Notes: generated by a model not told the origin, from the sequence alone. Shown: positions 49,478 through 63,591, numbered from the stretch's first letter. The stretch is 64,000 nt of DNA from Phaseolus vulgaris (GCF_000499845.2 NC_023749.2:591030-655029), one strand, 5' to 3'. Made by a program: numbers and translations.

Positions 49478-51197
49478 TGCTCACATTCACTGATCTTCAT
49501 AGAAGAATGCATGATGTGATGCCAATAAATTCAGCACTCGGCAACTAAAGAGTGCCAATTCCACCAACATGGATTATCAATGTCACTGAATCTCTGACAC
49601 AGTTTATAAATTCAAATTGCCTGCTTCTGTTCTGAAACACTTTACACTTTTATCATATATTTTAGGGGCAAATTCTTCCTACACCCAATCTGCAATCTGT
49701 TTGAACCTGTACCCACAGATTTAAATTTCCAAAAATGTTATTCATTCCAAAAATTAAAATTCGAAATTTAAATACATTATAAAAAATAGATCCGTAAGAG
49801 ATTATTGTGTTCAAAAATAAAAAACCGAAAAAAAAAACAAGATCCTATTCTGGATAAGAAAATCCGCAATAAAAAAATTCATTTTGAGAAAAAAACTGAA
49901 ACATATTCCGAAAAACGGGGTCTAAAATGCATTACTCCAGTTTAATTAAGGGTATTTTCGTCTTTTCATACTGAAATTAAGTGTACTGGTATGGTGCAGG
50001 GAGCAATTGCCCAAGTTCCGTATCAAATCCATCATTTAATTTGGGCCTAGAGATGTAGCCTACGTAGCCTATTAGTTTTTAGGTAAATTCTTTCTACACC
50101 CAACATTTTTAACCTTACACCCAACCCAACACAATTTTAAAATTTCAAAAATATCTTTTATAAATGCCACTATTGAATTAAATAATCAAAGACTACACAA
50201 ATGATAAATACTTAGATTTTTTGAACTTAAAAAAAGACCAACAATTTCTCTCTATCCCAAACTTTACAAAAAAATTTAATTTACAATGTAAATAATTTTT
50301 CATACTAATAATCAATAATTTAGTATAATATGTTGCTTATACCATTAAACTGTTATTAATAAATCTAACAGTAAGATTAACAATTCAATTTAGTTTTTTT
50401 ATTAACATATATTTAAATTACTAATATCAATTGTTAAAATCCAAAAAAAATAAATAAACATTTTTAACTTTATAATTCACTAAATAATAATTTTCAACCA
50501 CACTTAAATTTCATACTAAAATATAGTTTTCAACTTTACAATGTACTATAATATTATTGTTATGTTCAATGATTAAATAAACATTTGTACGCTATGAAGA
50601 ATTAAATGCAGTGTGAGAGGGTTCACGAAAATTAATTGGTGATTTGAATTTTGTGCGTAACAGTGTATGATTTGATTTGGCAAGAACCTTTGGGTTCTCA
50701 GAATGAGATTGAAATTGAAAAATGCAATGAATGAATTCAAAAACAAAAGTTTGATGCCAGTTATCACAAACTCCACCGCTTCGTGTGTGTTCTTTTGTGA
50801 AGAAAACTGTGTACAATTTTTCTTCCACCTGATATAGGAAGAAGAATCCATGAATATTATTGTTATTCATATTGATATTCTATCATTATCATCATCATCA
50901 TCATCATCACTTTATTCTTCCTATTATTACCAGTCACCGCTTTAAGTAAATCCAACTCAGTTCGATTTTCGGTCATTGCACAGACTCCACCGTTTCGTGT
51001 GTGTTTTTTTGTGAAGAAAACTATGGGCAATGTTGCAAGCTTCATGGTCCAATTGTCTTGTTATATGCTGTTCATAGCAATTAGTAAACCCTTTTTATTA
51101 TTATTATTATTACTGCACCGGTTGCTTTGGATTGAAATTATAAATAGGTGATCGAGTGTTGGGGTGTGGATCAGTAGAATCACAGGGTTTGAGCAAA
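49478..51197. other. Spacer between the phosphatase genes
   Basis: Intact-copy 3' region, then AT-rich DNA with two CTACACCCAA-type repeat edges (about 49675 and 50090), then at 50560-51180 a recognisable duplicate of the upstream region of the first gene. An (ATC)n run lies at 50881-50911. Confidence 0.55.
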
Positions 51198-53678
51198 ATG
51201 GGTGTTGTGAAGGGTCTCTTAGCTTTAGCTTTGGTTCTGAATGTGGTTGTGGTGAGTAATGGAGGCAAAAGCAGCAACTTTGTGAGGAAAACCAACAAGA
51301 ATAGGGATATGCCACTTGACAGTGATGTGTTTAGGGTTCCTCCTGGTTATAATGCTCCTCAGCAGGTACATACTCTACCCTTTTCTTCCTTTTGTACCTT
51401 ATCTGGGTTTCCATTGATTTTTAATTCTGTTTATATGGTAATGTAAGGTAGGAGAGGACTTACACTAGAGTTGAGAAAAATGGTGGATGATTCTTCTTTC
51501 TTTGCTTAGTTAATCAGTTTCTGTGCTGCTGCTTGATCCACTACTTGCATTGCTTTTTGTGTTTCAGAATTGGAATTTCACTTTATGATACAGATTATTT
51601 ATTTGCTTAGTGAATCAGTTTCTCTGCTGCTGCTTGATCCACTACTTGCATTGCTTTTTGTGTTTTAGAATTGGAATTTCACTTATGATACAGATTTTAG
51701 AGAGGGAATTCCATTGTTCTTTGAAATGTTCTTGCATTTTGTTACCCTTTAGCAGTTTTTTTTTCCTTTCTTTGAATTGAATCAATGACAATGGCTGGTA
51801 TGCAATAAGGTTCATATAACGCAAGGTGACCTTGTGGGGAGGGCAATGATAATATCATGGGTGACTATGGATGAACCGGGGTCGAGTGCAGTGCGTTATT
51901 GGAGTGAGAAAAATGGCAGGAAGAGGATTGCAAAAGGAAAAATGAGTACTTATAGGTTCTTCAATTACTCATCTGGGTTTATTCATCACACCACCATCAG
52001 AAAATTGAAGGTACTTCTCTTTTCCATTATTTAAATTTTATGTTGTTTGTTTTCCAGATACATGCCAAGGCAGAGTAGCTTGTGAGAAAAAAAAAAGGCC
52101 ATTTTGATTTGTGAATCAATTGTTGATGTGTGTTCTTCTTTTGGGGCAGTACAACACCAAATACTACTATGAAGTTGGACTTAGAAACACAACACGCCGG
52201 TTTTCGTTCATAACTCCACCTCAAATAGGCCTTGATGTACCATATACATTTGGTCTCATAGGTAAGTGTGTTATTGGGTGGTTGGATCATATAATTACTT
52301 TTTCTTAACAAGATTTACATATATTTTAATTTAATTCATAATGGTAGCAGCTATGTGGTCTTTTATTACCATGAATGGTATAACATTCACCATTAATTTG
52401 AGAAGAAAAAGTGCTATATGTTTGTTGTAAACTGATGTGGCATTATTTGTAGGGGATCTTGGTCAGAGTTTTGATTCAAATACAACGCTTTCTCACTATG
52501 AATTGAGTCCAAAAAAAGGAGAAACAGTACTGTTTGTTGGAGACCTCTCTTATGCTGATAGGTACCCGAATCATGATAATGTTAGGTGGGATACTTGGGG
52601 AAGGTTTACAGAAAGGAGTGCTGCATATCAGCCATGGATATGGACTGCAGGGAACCATGAAATTGAGTTTGCTCCAGAAATTGTAAGCTTATAGTACGAA
52701 TTGACTTTATTTGCTTTTAACTATCTGAAAAACTTCTTTCTTTTTTCAACAATAAATTTTAACTTTGGTGTAATGCATTTTCCCAGTCCAAATCTTGGTA
52801 AGAAGTGAGTTTTCAACATAGATATCAACACTTTTTTGCAGAATGAAACCGAACCTTTCAAGCCTTTTAGCTACCGTTACCATGTTCCTTACGAAGCATC
52901 TCAGAGCACTTCACCCTTCTGGTATTCTATCAAGAGAGCTTCAGCACACATCATTGTCTTGTCCTCGTATTCAGCATATGGTAAAAATCTGTGTGCATGT
53001 CTGTTTCAAAAACATATAAAGTTAAATTGTTTAATTGGGTTAAATGCACACCTAATATGTGATGCACACCTTTTTGTTGTAATAATCTTCGTTATTCTCA
53101 GGCAGAGGAACGCCACAATATACATGGCTTAAAAAGGAGCTACGGAAAGTTAAAAGGTCAGAGACTCCTTGGTTGATTGTTCTCATGCATTCACCTTTAT
53201 ATAATAGCTACAATCATCACTTCATGGAAGGGGAAGCAATGAGAACAAATGTTGAAGCCTGGTTTGTGAAGTACAAGGTTGATGTTGTGTTTGCTGGTCA
53301 TGTTCATGCCTATGAACGATCTGTAAGTGCTAAAACTTGACTTCTTAAACTACTCTTCTTCCATTACTCATTTGAAATTTCTAATGCTTCTTAAAGCCAC
53401 CAGAATCAATCATGAATCATTAGGCTTGATTTCAAACTTGGAAACATAGCTACTGAACTAAATCTCAGCTTCTGTTCCTAAAATTTAGAGGAAAAAAGGC
53501 AACAAAAATATTGCACAAATGCACTTCAATCATCTGACTGATGGGCTGCTATGTATATCAGGAACGTGTTTCTAACATTGCATACAAGATTACAAATGGT
53601 CTTTGCACTCCTGTAAAAGATCAATCAGCTCCTGTATATATCACCATTGGTGATGCAGGAAACTATGGAGTTATATAG
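51198..53678 (+). CDS. Purple acid phosphatase (3'-disrupted tandem copy)
   Basis: Model: join(51198..51365, 51810..52010, 52150..52261, 52453..52682, 52842..52980, 53102..53322, 53562..53678), 395 aa. The first seven exons match the upstream copy in size and phase. In exon 7 the sequence after GDAGN is 2 nt longer than in the intact copy and runs into TAG at 53676-53678, so the normal C-terminal 65-70 residues are lost. All seven metal ligands are upstream of the stop and kept, as are Cys372 and the His-His pair at 322-323 (NHHF) that the first copy lacks. The old last exon is still recognisable at 53819-54005. Product is either a truncated, possibly unstable enzyme, or the gene is a recent pseudogene. 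Confidence 0.8.
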
Positions 53679-53818
53679 ATTCCAAGTAAGCTCTTTATAC
53701 ATAACTTGAGGAAAAACTTATTTTATTTGTTGTTTTTACATCTCTCTCTAAAAGATCTTGTGGGGAAAGTGTGTCCAAACATTTACCAAGTCTGATATGA
53801 ACAACATTTGAACTGCAG

Positions 53819-54005
53819 CATGATACAACCACAGCCAGAGTATTCTGCATTTCGAGAGGCCAGCTTTGGACATGGCATGTTTGACATAAAGAACCGAACA
53901 CATGCTCACTACAGCTGGAACAGGAATCAAGATGGAGTTGCAGTGGAGGCTGATTCCGTTTGGTTTTTCAACCGACACTGGTACCCAGTTGATGATTCCA
54001 CATAA
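53819..54005 (+). pseudogene. Orphan last exon of the disrupted phosphatase
   Basis: The acceptor CTGCAG is intact and the frame reads [19 protein letters not shown]...[16 protein letters not shown], homologous to exon 8 of the intact copy. It ends five residues earlier (the VYVSH tail is lost). It is out of reach because of the frameshift in exon 7. Confidence 0.85.
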
Positions 54006-54334
54006 TGCTCACATTCACTGATCTTAATATAAGAATGCATAGTGTGATGCCAATAAATTCAGCACTCTGCAACTATAAAGAGTGCCAATACCACTATCAT
54101 GAATTATCTATGTCTCTGCTTCTGTTCTGAAACACTTTACACTTTTATCATATCTTTTAAGGTAGCTCATTATATAGTTCCCTATCAAATCCATCATCCA
54201 ATATGCTTTCCAAATCTCATAATGCTTCACTACAGTACCATTTTGATGCAAAAAACTTAAATCAAATCAGCTTGAGGTTGAATTACCCTTAAATGACTGG
54301 TTTCTGGCTTTTGTGTGTTTCTTTATTCTCCAGG

Positions 54335-54640
54335 AAGTGTAGTCTTCTTCTGGAGTTAAAAAGATTAGAAAAAGAAAACAAAGATCGATTGAATTTATTG
54401 TGAAAATCTACAATATGCTACATTTAAATTTTTAGAATAAAATTGTAAAGTAAATAATGTTATTTATCTTGGAATTTATTAATTCTTTGTCTTCAACATT
54501 AAAATGACTTTTGAAGAAGCTCAAAAGGAGACTTTATCTTCCTTCACCCCCATAATTTCTAAGTACACCCTCATAATTTTTAAAATAACCCTTTTTTGAA
54601 CATGTTTTTAGAAACAGCTCTTCTTAAAGATGATTAGTAA
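54335..54640. repeat. Direct repeat, left copy (partner 63592-63890)
   Basis: From GAGTTAAAAAGATTAGAAAA to GAAACAGCTC the two copies agree almost base for base with a few small indels. They bracket about 9 kb of NB-LRR relics. Confidence 0.85.
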
Positions 54641-55675
54641 GATTTTTCCTTTACTTAAAATTATCCACAATTTGCATTAATTCATACGACAATGCTACCC
54701 ACATGAATAAACATTGTCCATGAACTTTGAATGAACTAGTCACCACTTTGTAAGTAGATAACAACAAAGATGTATTAGGTAAGCATTTCATACAATGCAA
54801 CTTATAATTTAATATCAACATCATATAATAAACAAAAGAAGAATTATAACACGATAAATAATAAGATGGAGAACAAAATGAGGAAAGTATCCACAGCTGA
54901 AAATGTAAAGTATCCTTAAAAAAATATGGAAACGTATAGCAAAAACAACATTAATGATTATTCCAACATATATTTATAGAGTAGAGGTAAAGATCAACAC
55001 AATTCAAAAGATCAACCCACCAAATGTTCTTAAGTTGTGTTCTTAAGTCATTTGATGTCATATTGAAAAGTCTTGTCAATGTTATAATACTAGGCCTTTG
55101 GTGTTTTGGAATAGTCAAAATAGAAACCAAAGAGTGTGACAAAGATGATGAGTAAAATGCAAAAATCAGAATGAAGTAATTCACAAGTAATCTCAAACAC
55201 TTCATAATATCAAATTTAGAAAGGTTTATTCACACAAGTAATAGCATTTTTTTCATTGAATCCTAATAATATATAATTGTCTTAGCCTTTTAACCTCAAC
55301 AATGGAAAGTGAAAATTTCATAATAGTAACAACAAGTGTATCAATCTGATGTAAAGAATGTTAACATAATATTTTCGCTTGTACTCATTTGATAGACTTC
55401 TTTTGCCAAAGTTCAACCCTACTATCAATGTATTCAACAGACATGAATAACACGAGTTGCAACTATTGCATTGTTGATAAATTCTCTAACAATAGACATT
55501 CTTTAATCCATAATTTTGAACCGAATGAAAATTCTATGATAAGCAATAGACAAAATTCTAAACGAGAAGGAATCCCCTCCCTAAACCTAAACTTTTATAT
55601 GCAGTCATTCCTTACACTTCAAATTTAGGAAATGTCAATGACCTGAATGTCACTATAACCATAATGTCATATAAT

Positions 55676-56386
55676 TATGTACCAATGAACTTCAATTTAG
55701 CAAAATTATTTAAATATACAACTATCTTAAAAGAGGGGAAGAGTTGTGCAATTACTTCACCCAATAATTTCCAAAACGACTAATTGAGACAATGAAACAT
55801 TTTGCAGTCAAAAAAGACATAAGTCATTAAAGTTTTCAATCTTTCAAATATTTGTGTACCTGTAACTTATCATGTACATTTATATCTTTATATTTAACAT
55901 TCTTGTGCATATGAACTCTAATTTTTTTTAAGGTGTTTTTGTTCTTCAAATATGCCCTAGAAGCATCATTAATGTCGAATGATGTGAGCAAATTTGTTAA
56001 TCTATACTACCTAAGTCTTCGTGTTTCATTTTTAATTATGAATTTAAAATTGGTGGTTGAGACCAATGATGCTTCTAGGGCATAAAAAAAAACACCTTAA
56101 AAAATTGGAGTTTATCTGAACAACAACAATGCATCATAAAGACATATATATACAGAAAGATACATATGTGCTTAAAAAGTTAGAGTCACACAAATATTGG
56201 AAAGATAAGATTGAAAACTTATTTCTTCTTTGGCTGCAAAATGATTCACTGTCTCAATTAATCGTTTTGAAAATTATTGAATGAATAAATTGCACAACTC
56301 TTCTAGTCGATCACACTTTTAAGTAGTTGTCTTCCTTTTTAATATATTGTATTTAAACAATCTTACTAAATTCGAGTCTATTGGTA
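55676..56386. repeat. Inverted repeat of NB-LRR sequence, about 300-bp arms
   Basis: Left arm 55676-55973 is the reverse complement of right arm 56067-56386 with scattered mismatches; the spacer is about 93 bp. The inner ends are ATGCCCTAGAAGCATCAT and ATGATGCTTCTAGGGCAT. The right arm and spacer match the LRR part of the relic at 60180-60700 in direct orientation. Transcription across it would give a long hairpin. Confidence 0.8.
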
Positions 56387-56959
56387 CATAATCGTACAGA
56401 AGTATGCTTTTACTGTCATTTAGGTAGTTGACATTTCCTATATTCTTGACCTGAATGAATGCATATAAAATTTGAGGAAGAAGGCTTTCCTTTCCTTTAG
56501 AACTTTGTTTGGAAAAATGTCCATTTCTTATCGCAAAACTTGCACTTGTAAGTAGATAACAACAAAGATGTATTGGTCAAATCTGGTTTTATGACCAACT
56601 TAGTCATTAATCAAACAAAATGTTACTTTAATTTTCTTAAATATAATTAGTATTTTAAAAAGGAGATTCGTTCTTAAGTTTATTTGTAAGGTGAACACGA
56701 GATTATTTTAGTGAACACGAGATTATTTTAATTTAAGTTACATTTTCTCCTAGTTTAATTAAACTTTTTAGATCAAGTCACTATTGTAGCAATTCATTTT
56801 CCTACTCTACTATGATTTTCTTTGTAATTTATTAAATTAATTTAAAAAAAAAACTATATATTTTTATCACAGACAGTGTTGATAACAAGACATCAGTATT
56901 TTTGTTCCTCATTACAACCGCACCTTGCTGCTGAATATAGCAACATACAAGTGTTATTT

Positions 56960-57680
56960 AGGCAAGCATTTCATACAATGCAACATCATGTAATAAACAA
57001 AAGAAGAATTATAACATGATAAAGAATAAGATGGAGAACAAAATGAGGAAAAATCCACAGCCAAAAATGTAAAGTATCCTTAAAAGTATGGAAATATATG
57101 GCAAGAACAACATTAATGATTATTCCAACATATATATTTATAGAGTAGATCTAAAGATCAATACAATTCAGTTTGTCATTTGATGTCACTAGCCCTTTGG
57201 TGTTTTGGAATAGTCAAAATAGCAACCAAACAGTATGACAAAGATGATGAGTAAAATGCAAAAATCAGAATGAAGTAATTCACAAGTAATCTCAAACACT
57301 TCATAATATTAAATTTACAAAGGTTTATTCACAGTATGGAGTAATAGTCTTTTTCCATTAAATCCTAATAGTAACAATTGTTGCCTTCTTTACCAAACTT
57401 CAAACCTACTATCAATGTATTCAACAGACATGAATAACACGAGTTGCAACAATTGTATTGTTGATAAATACTCTAGCAATAGACATTCTTTAATTCATAA
57501 TTTTGAACAGGGTGAAAATTCTACCATAAACAATGGACATTCTTTCAAAAAAATTCTAAGAGAGAAGGAAAGTCTCTTCCTAAATTTTTATATGCGGTCA
57601 TTCCTTACACTTATTCATGTCTTCAAATTTAGGAAATGTCAATGACATGAATGGCGCTATAACCATGATGTCATATAATT
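56960..57680. repeat. Direct duplicate of 54780-55640
   Basis: Shared stretches include AAGCATTTCATACAATGCAAC, AACATTAATGATTATTCCAAC and ATGAATAACACGAGTTGCAA, in the same order as in the left copy but with deletions between them. Confidence 0.8.
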
Positions 57681-57734
57681 ATGTATCAGTGTACATCAAT
57701 TAAGAGAAGACAACTATCTTAAAGAAGGGAGAGT

Positions 57735-58015
57735 TGTGCAATTACTTCACCCTCGGATAATCTAATTTCATGAAGGTTTAGATGGTCCAGATGAACCAGT
57801 TAGCTCACATCATTCGACAAATGCTAAAATTTTTGACAACCGCCCAACAGAAGACTTTCTAAGTTCATCAAAGAATCGAGAAACTTAGCAATTAATGTGT
57901 AAGAAAGGTTCAAATATTGAACATGTTTTATCTTTAGTATTGAATCTGGAAGACTGGACAACTTAAGCTTTGCTAGAGAAAAAATGTTCTCACATGTTTC
58001 AATAATTGCTCTAAT
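57735..58015 (-). pseudogene. NB-LRR relic, LRR segment
   Basis: The minus strand yields, across frame breaks, DSLEQLLKHVRTFFS, LSSLPDSILKIKHVQYLNLS, FLDSLMNLESLLLGGCQKF, HLSNDVS and LVHLDHLNLHEIRLSEGE: consecutive leucine-rich repeats of a cytoplasmic NB-LRR immune receptor. Stops and shifts make it non-coding. Confidence 0.75.
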
Positions 58016-59239
58016 GAATCAAAACCCAAGTCTAATACTTACCTATATCATAAAATAAATATATAATATTTTCTTAAGATACATTAAAAATTGAAAATCC
58101 ATTTATGCATAACTGAATTTTTAAGCCATCGTTTGTGCAAACCCATGCTTAATGTCAAGAATTAAAAGACTAGAAACCTCATTTTCTTCCATTAAGTATA
58201 TTGAGACTAACTTTTTAATACATTATCAGCATTTTTAAAACATGGAGAAGAATCTTATTAATTATCACCTCTATAAAAAGCAAGATTCCATGTACGACGT
58301 CAAAACGAATATAAGAAGTGATAACGAAGGTCTTGGTATATCTCATTAGCAGGCTCGTTTGTCTACTAAGTATAAGTGATAACCAATGACATGGTATCTA
58401 AGACGTGGATGCATACTATGAAATATAAGTTAAGGAGGCATAGAGAGCTGCAACACTTGAATGACATGACATTACCATTAGATATCTCACGCAAGGAACT
58501 CATTATTCGATATATCATCTAATACAATGAGGAATCTTCTATCATGTATTATTTCTTTTAATTGGATCTGGAGTAGATCCAAATATGTTATATTACGTTT
58601 TCATTGTCTAAGCCTATTATGTAATAAGAATTCTTTTCTAATTCTTACATTGTCAAACTCAGTGTCATATACTTCAAATTCATCCATAAAAGAAGTCGTT
58701 GATACAAACAAGGCGGGCAACTTGTCTATAATATTTACACGACAAAACAGATCTTTTCGAGCATCCTTGAGTGCATTCCATTTGAATTTAAAACAATTTA
58801 GATCTTCTAATTACTCACGAAAGCATGAGACAATTCTTTTTTTTTTACACGTTTAAAACTTTTAGGCTTAGAAACAACATTCTCAACTAAGTATGCCTCT
58901 GAGCATGCTCACTAACGCCAAAGAATAAAAATGTTATTATTAAGTTTGAAAGGAGTTGTAAATGACGTAGAAGAAAAAGAATTGGTTAATGCATTCGTGA
59001 GTACTTGGCTAGAAAATCTAAAACATGTATGATATACACAAAATATTGGAAATTGAGTCTAACTAGTTCGGCAATGTATTCTCTTCTTTAAATTCAAATG
59101 AGATACACTCAAGGATGATTAAAATAGTATATCAATAGTAACAATCCAATAAAAATTCTATTTTGTCTTGTAAATATTATAGATGAGCTGGTTTTAGGTT
59201 GATGAATCTAAAGTATATGGGAGAAAAAGTAAACAAAGA

Positions 59240-60600
59240 AAAAACATCATGAGTTGGTTTTAGAAGAATTCTTATTACAAAACCAAAGAAAAAGTAATTT
59301 CTATATTTGTTATTGTTGGTGTGCCGGGAATTGGAAAAAACATCATTATTTCAATTTTGTTCAATGATAACGATGTTAAGATCATGAGCTTATATCTCAC
59401 ACCACAGAGAAAAGTTTTGTTGGAGATCACAAAAAATATTTTATTTATGTGTATGACAAATTATGAGTGTCACGTCATTCAAGTGTTGCAGCTTTTTATG
59501 CCTCCTTAATTAGTTATATTTCATACCTGTCATTTGAAGATAATTGCTTATAATACGCTGAACATTATACATGAAATCTTGCTTTGAATATTGTTCTACA
59601 TTTCCTTGTGGATTTAAGATAAAGAGATGGCAAATAATAAGATTATGGAAGATAAAAGGTCTTTTCGAATGTTTTGAAAATGCTGAAATGATTAAAGAGA
59701 TAAAAAAATGTATCAAAAAGTTAGTCTCAATATTCATAATGAGAGAAGATGAGGGTTCTAGCCTTCTAATTCTTGACATTGTGGATGGATTTGCATAGAT
59801 GATGGCTGAATTTTCATTTGTTGAATGTATCTCAAAAAATATCATATATTTATCCTATGATATAGGTAAGTATTAGATTTTGATAGATTTTAGTTGATTA
59901 GAGCAATTGAGAACCCTGTTGACATTTGATGTTTTAAGCATGATTTCCTGTCTAAAGAACCATGCTAACTTTTCTTGAAATTGAAATGTGTGTTATAACA
60001 TTTTTCTTCTAACAAAGTTTAAGTTGCCTAGTCTTTTCAGATTCAATAATAAAATTAAAGCATGTTCAATATTTGAACCTCTCATACACATATAATTGAT
60101 AAGTTTCCCGATTTCAATATTTGAACCTCTCATACAATAAAAGAGGTTTTTGTTATGGAGTGGCAAAATTTTCAATATTTGTCGAATGATACGTGAGCAA
60201 ACTTGTTCATCTAGACTACCTAAACCTAAATCAATCTCATTATGTAAGCTCTCACAATTTATATGCATTAATAATGATTTTAATATTGATGTGTTGGAAG
60301 TATTTCTAAGTCTTCGTGTTTCATTATCAATTATTAATTTAAAAGAGATGGTTGAGACCAATGATGCTTATAGAACATAGTAAAAAAACAAAAAAACACC
60401 TTAAAAAATTGGAGTTTATCTACACAACAACAATGCATCATCAAAACATACACATACAGAAAGATGCAAATGTGCTTAAAAAGTTACAGTCACACAAATA
60501 TTTGAAAGAAAAGATTGAAAACTTTAACGATGACTTATTTCATTCTTGGCTGCAAAATGATTTATTGTCTCAATTAGTCATTTTCGAAATTATTAAATGA
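59240..60600 (+). pseudogene. NB-LRR relic: P-loop, ARC and LRR fragments
   Basis: In order: FVIVGVPGIGKN (P-loop, normally GKT, near 59310), SCFEYCSTFPCGFKIKRWQI then IRLWKIKGL (the ARC2/MHD-side block of CC-NB-LRR proteins, 59571-59660), DEGSSLLILDIVDGFA, EFSFVECISKN, and LRR pieces up to about 60600 (SKKTKKHLKKLEF, LSQFICINNDFNIDVLEVF). Several hundred residues between P-loop and ARC2 are missing, and frames shift repeatedly. Clearly a pseudogene of an intracellular immune receptor. Confidence 0.75.
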
Positions 60601-63591
60601 ATAAATTGCACAACTCTCCCCTCTTTTTGATAGTTGTCTTTCCTTAATCGATTGTATTTAAACAATTTTACTGAATTGGAGTCCATGGTACATAACTGTA
60701 TAGAAGTATGGTTATACCGTCGTACTCATCTATCAGATCAATTGATTATAAATGTAATATTACTTATAAGCAATACCAACGCCCATTCAAGGAATTCGAT
60801 CATGTAATATTCATCTTGACAAGCAATTATCTTCATACTATGATAAAATATGTATAAAAAGCACAAGGGCTGTAGCTCAGTTAGGTAGAGGTCGTTGACA
60901 TTTCCTATATTCTTAACCTGAACAAGTGTAAGGAATGATTACATAAAAAATTTGAAGGAGGAGACTTTCCTATCTTTCAGAACTTTGTTTGGAAAAAAAA
61001 TATCCATTCCTTATCTTAAAACTTGCAACTAATCTAAATTATGGATTAAAGAATTAAAGAAAGTTCACTGCTAGAGGATTCATCGATAATCAAATAGTAG
61101 GGTAGAAATTTGGTCAAGAAGTCTATCAAATAATATGTTAACCTTTTCAGGTCAGATTGATACACTTATTATTATTTCGAAATTTCACTTATCATTAATG
61201 TGGCTGGAAGGCTAAGACTATTATATATTATTAAGATCCAATAAAAAAAGAGTATTACTCCATAGTATGAAGAAATCTTTCTAAATTTCAAATTTGATAT
61301 TATGAAGTGTTTGAGAGATTACTTGCGAATTATACTATCTTGATATCTGCATTTGACTCATTACTTTTGTCATAGTGTTTGTTTGCTTATTTTACTCTTC
61401 CAAACACTAAAGACCAATTATTAGAACATTGACAACACTTTTGTGGATGTGACATCAGCAGTTTGTGGTTTGTTTGCCACCAACTTAAATAATAGAAGAC
61501 ATGTGACAAACTTTCAAACAGATATATTGTGATGTATACATTTTACTTTATAAAAAACATATGTTGAAATAACCATTCGTATTTTTAAGGGTACTTCACA
61601 TTATCACATCAATAATGTTATAATTCATAAAATAATTCTTCTATTTATTACATGGTGTCAGTAGCAAATTATAGGCTGCATGTTAATGTATGTAACTACT
61701 AGACCGTCTAGTTTGACGATTTACTGTGATTAGAAATTCAGATTTAACAGAAATAACACTTGGCATGTTTCTATATTCAACAAGGTTTAGTTGAAAAGAA
61801 ATAAAAAATGTCGTACAAGAACAAAAAATATTGTTGTAAGTTCTCTCAGTAAATTTTTTTTATTAACATTAATTCGAAAAATTTCAAAGAAAAATCATAA
61901 AAGAAGTAAGAAAATAAATTGGTGCATTAGTGAGTTGATCTAAAAAAAGTCTATAAAACGAGCTAGATTAGAAGATGTGACTTAAATTAAATTAATTTAT
62001 TTTTCTTATTCACATAACTCTCTTATTTCTTATGTGACTTGTAAAAGTTATTGGCAATCTTATTTTCTTTTATACTGACCTTGTACATCTTTATTAGTAA
62101 TTCTATTTATGTTTAATTTGTTGCCCCAGTTACTTTTGGATGAGTTTTGAGAGAAAAAAAATATCATTTCCCATACATATAGTATTTTTAAATGATATTG
62201 TAGTCTCTTGCAATATCTTGTATATTGCATGGGATACTAAGTTAGTTTTATTTCATTCTTTTTATTATATTAATATTTATATTTTATGACTGGTGATTTT
62301 TATGGTTATTTTTAGTTTTATATTAAACTATTGTGTCGTTTTTAAATGTTATGATGGCCTTTCTTTTTCGGTTGATTAAGGGCACACCAATTCTTATATA
62401 AAGTTACTGTATTTCTTTATCTATAATTTTTTAAGGTTTTGTTCTTACTTTGTTATTTTATTATTGTTTGATTCATTGTTTTTGCTTGAGTTTCATTTTG
62501 AAAAAAACCTTCTTTAACATACAATGACTATCATGACTTAAAAATTTCAAGTAATAAGTAGTAGAAATCATGTACAAATTACATTCTTTTTGCCTGCACA
62601 TTAGGCATCACAACAAGTTTAATAAGATCTATCAACTAGAGGAATGCACAAATTACCATTATAAAGCCATTTTAAATGTTGAGAGACACATTATTGAGAA
62701 GGTAGTGCGTTTAGGTTTGTTTGAAATGTTACATAAAGTAATAGATTTAAAAATAACTAAGTAAAGCTAAAATTATAAGTTCACCTTATTATCATCTTAT
62801 ATTTGGATGCATTGGTATTGCTTTAAATTTGGTTCCAATCTTTTGATAATATTATTTAAGCTACAAATTATTATTTCAAACTTGGAAAGAAAATTAGTTA
62901 GACCTCAGTCCAGACCAAAAACATTGGCAAAAAATTATTTGGGTACCCTGTAGGGTTTAGGATTTAGGGTAGGACTTTGATGTGCAAATCATTATGGTGT
63001 TAGGACGAGTGAAAATGAGAAGAGGGTCCAATGAGCAGTGTTTGGACCTACCCTTTTGTTTTTCACTCATCTGTTTTTCTATAGAGTTCAGCATCTTTGG
63101 TTCTCACTGGTGTAATAACAAGCTTGAAAATAGGAAAATCAGACATTGCTAAAGTATGGAGTTTCCAATCAATAGAATAGAATGTGGAAAGATTTCAGCA
63201 CTTGAAACTCTAACCAAACAAATAAGGATCAATGAGACTTACACTACAGAGCAGAGCAATGTTCTATTGGATAGAATTTGTTCCATGATCCGAGTTAACG
63301 TTTCCACATTCCCTTACCGAGTAACTCGGTTAGTAAACTCGGTTTTTGAGTTCAAGTAAAAGAAAACGGTGTCATTCTGAATGGGGAAAACTAAATGAAA
63401 TAAACTGACCTTTAGGTTTCGTTTAGGGTTTTGGTTTCACTTTGCTTATTCTGTGGAGTGCCTGTTTCAAGATACCCAATTTATTGTCAAAGATGAAAAC
63501 AAATAAATGAAATTGAAATACAAATAAAACTATGTGGTTCACTAAGATGATAGAGATAACCAGACCTACTAGATCAGGATTTGAGTGTTCT

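Noticed and set aside
60867..60890. tRNA-like GGGCTGTAGCTCAGTTAGGTAGAG
   Set aside because: It fits only the 5' acceptor strand and D-arm of a tRNA; no anticodon arm or T-arm follows, so at most a fragment.
62570..63359. Short frames at 62570-62764 and 63156-63359
   Set aside because: No domain, no splice partners and AT-rich codon use; indistinguishable from chance.
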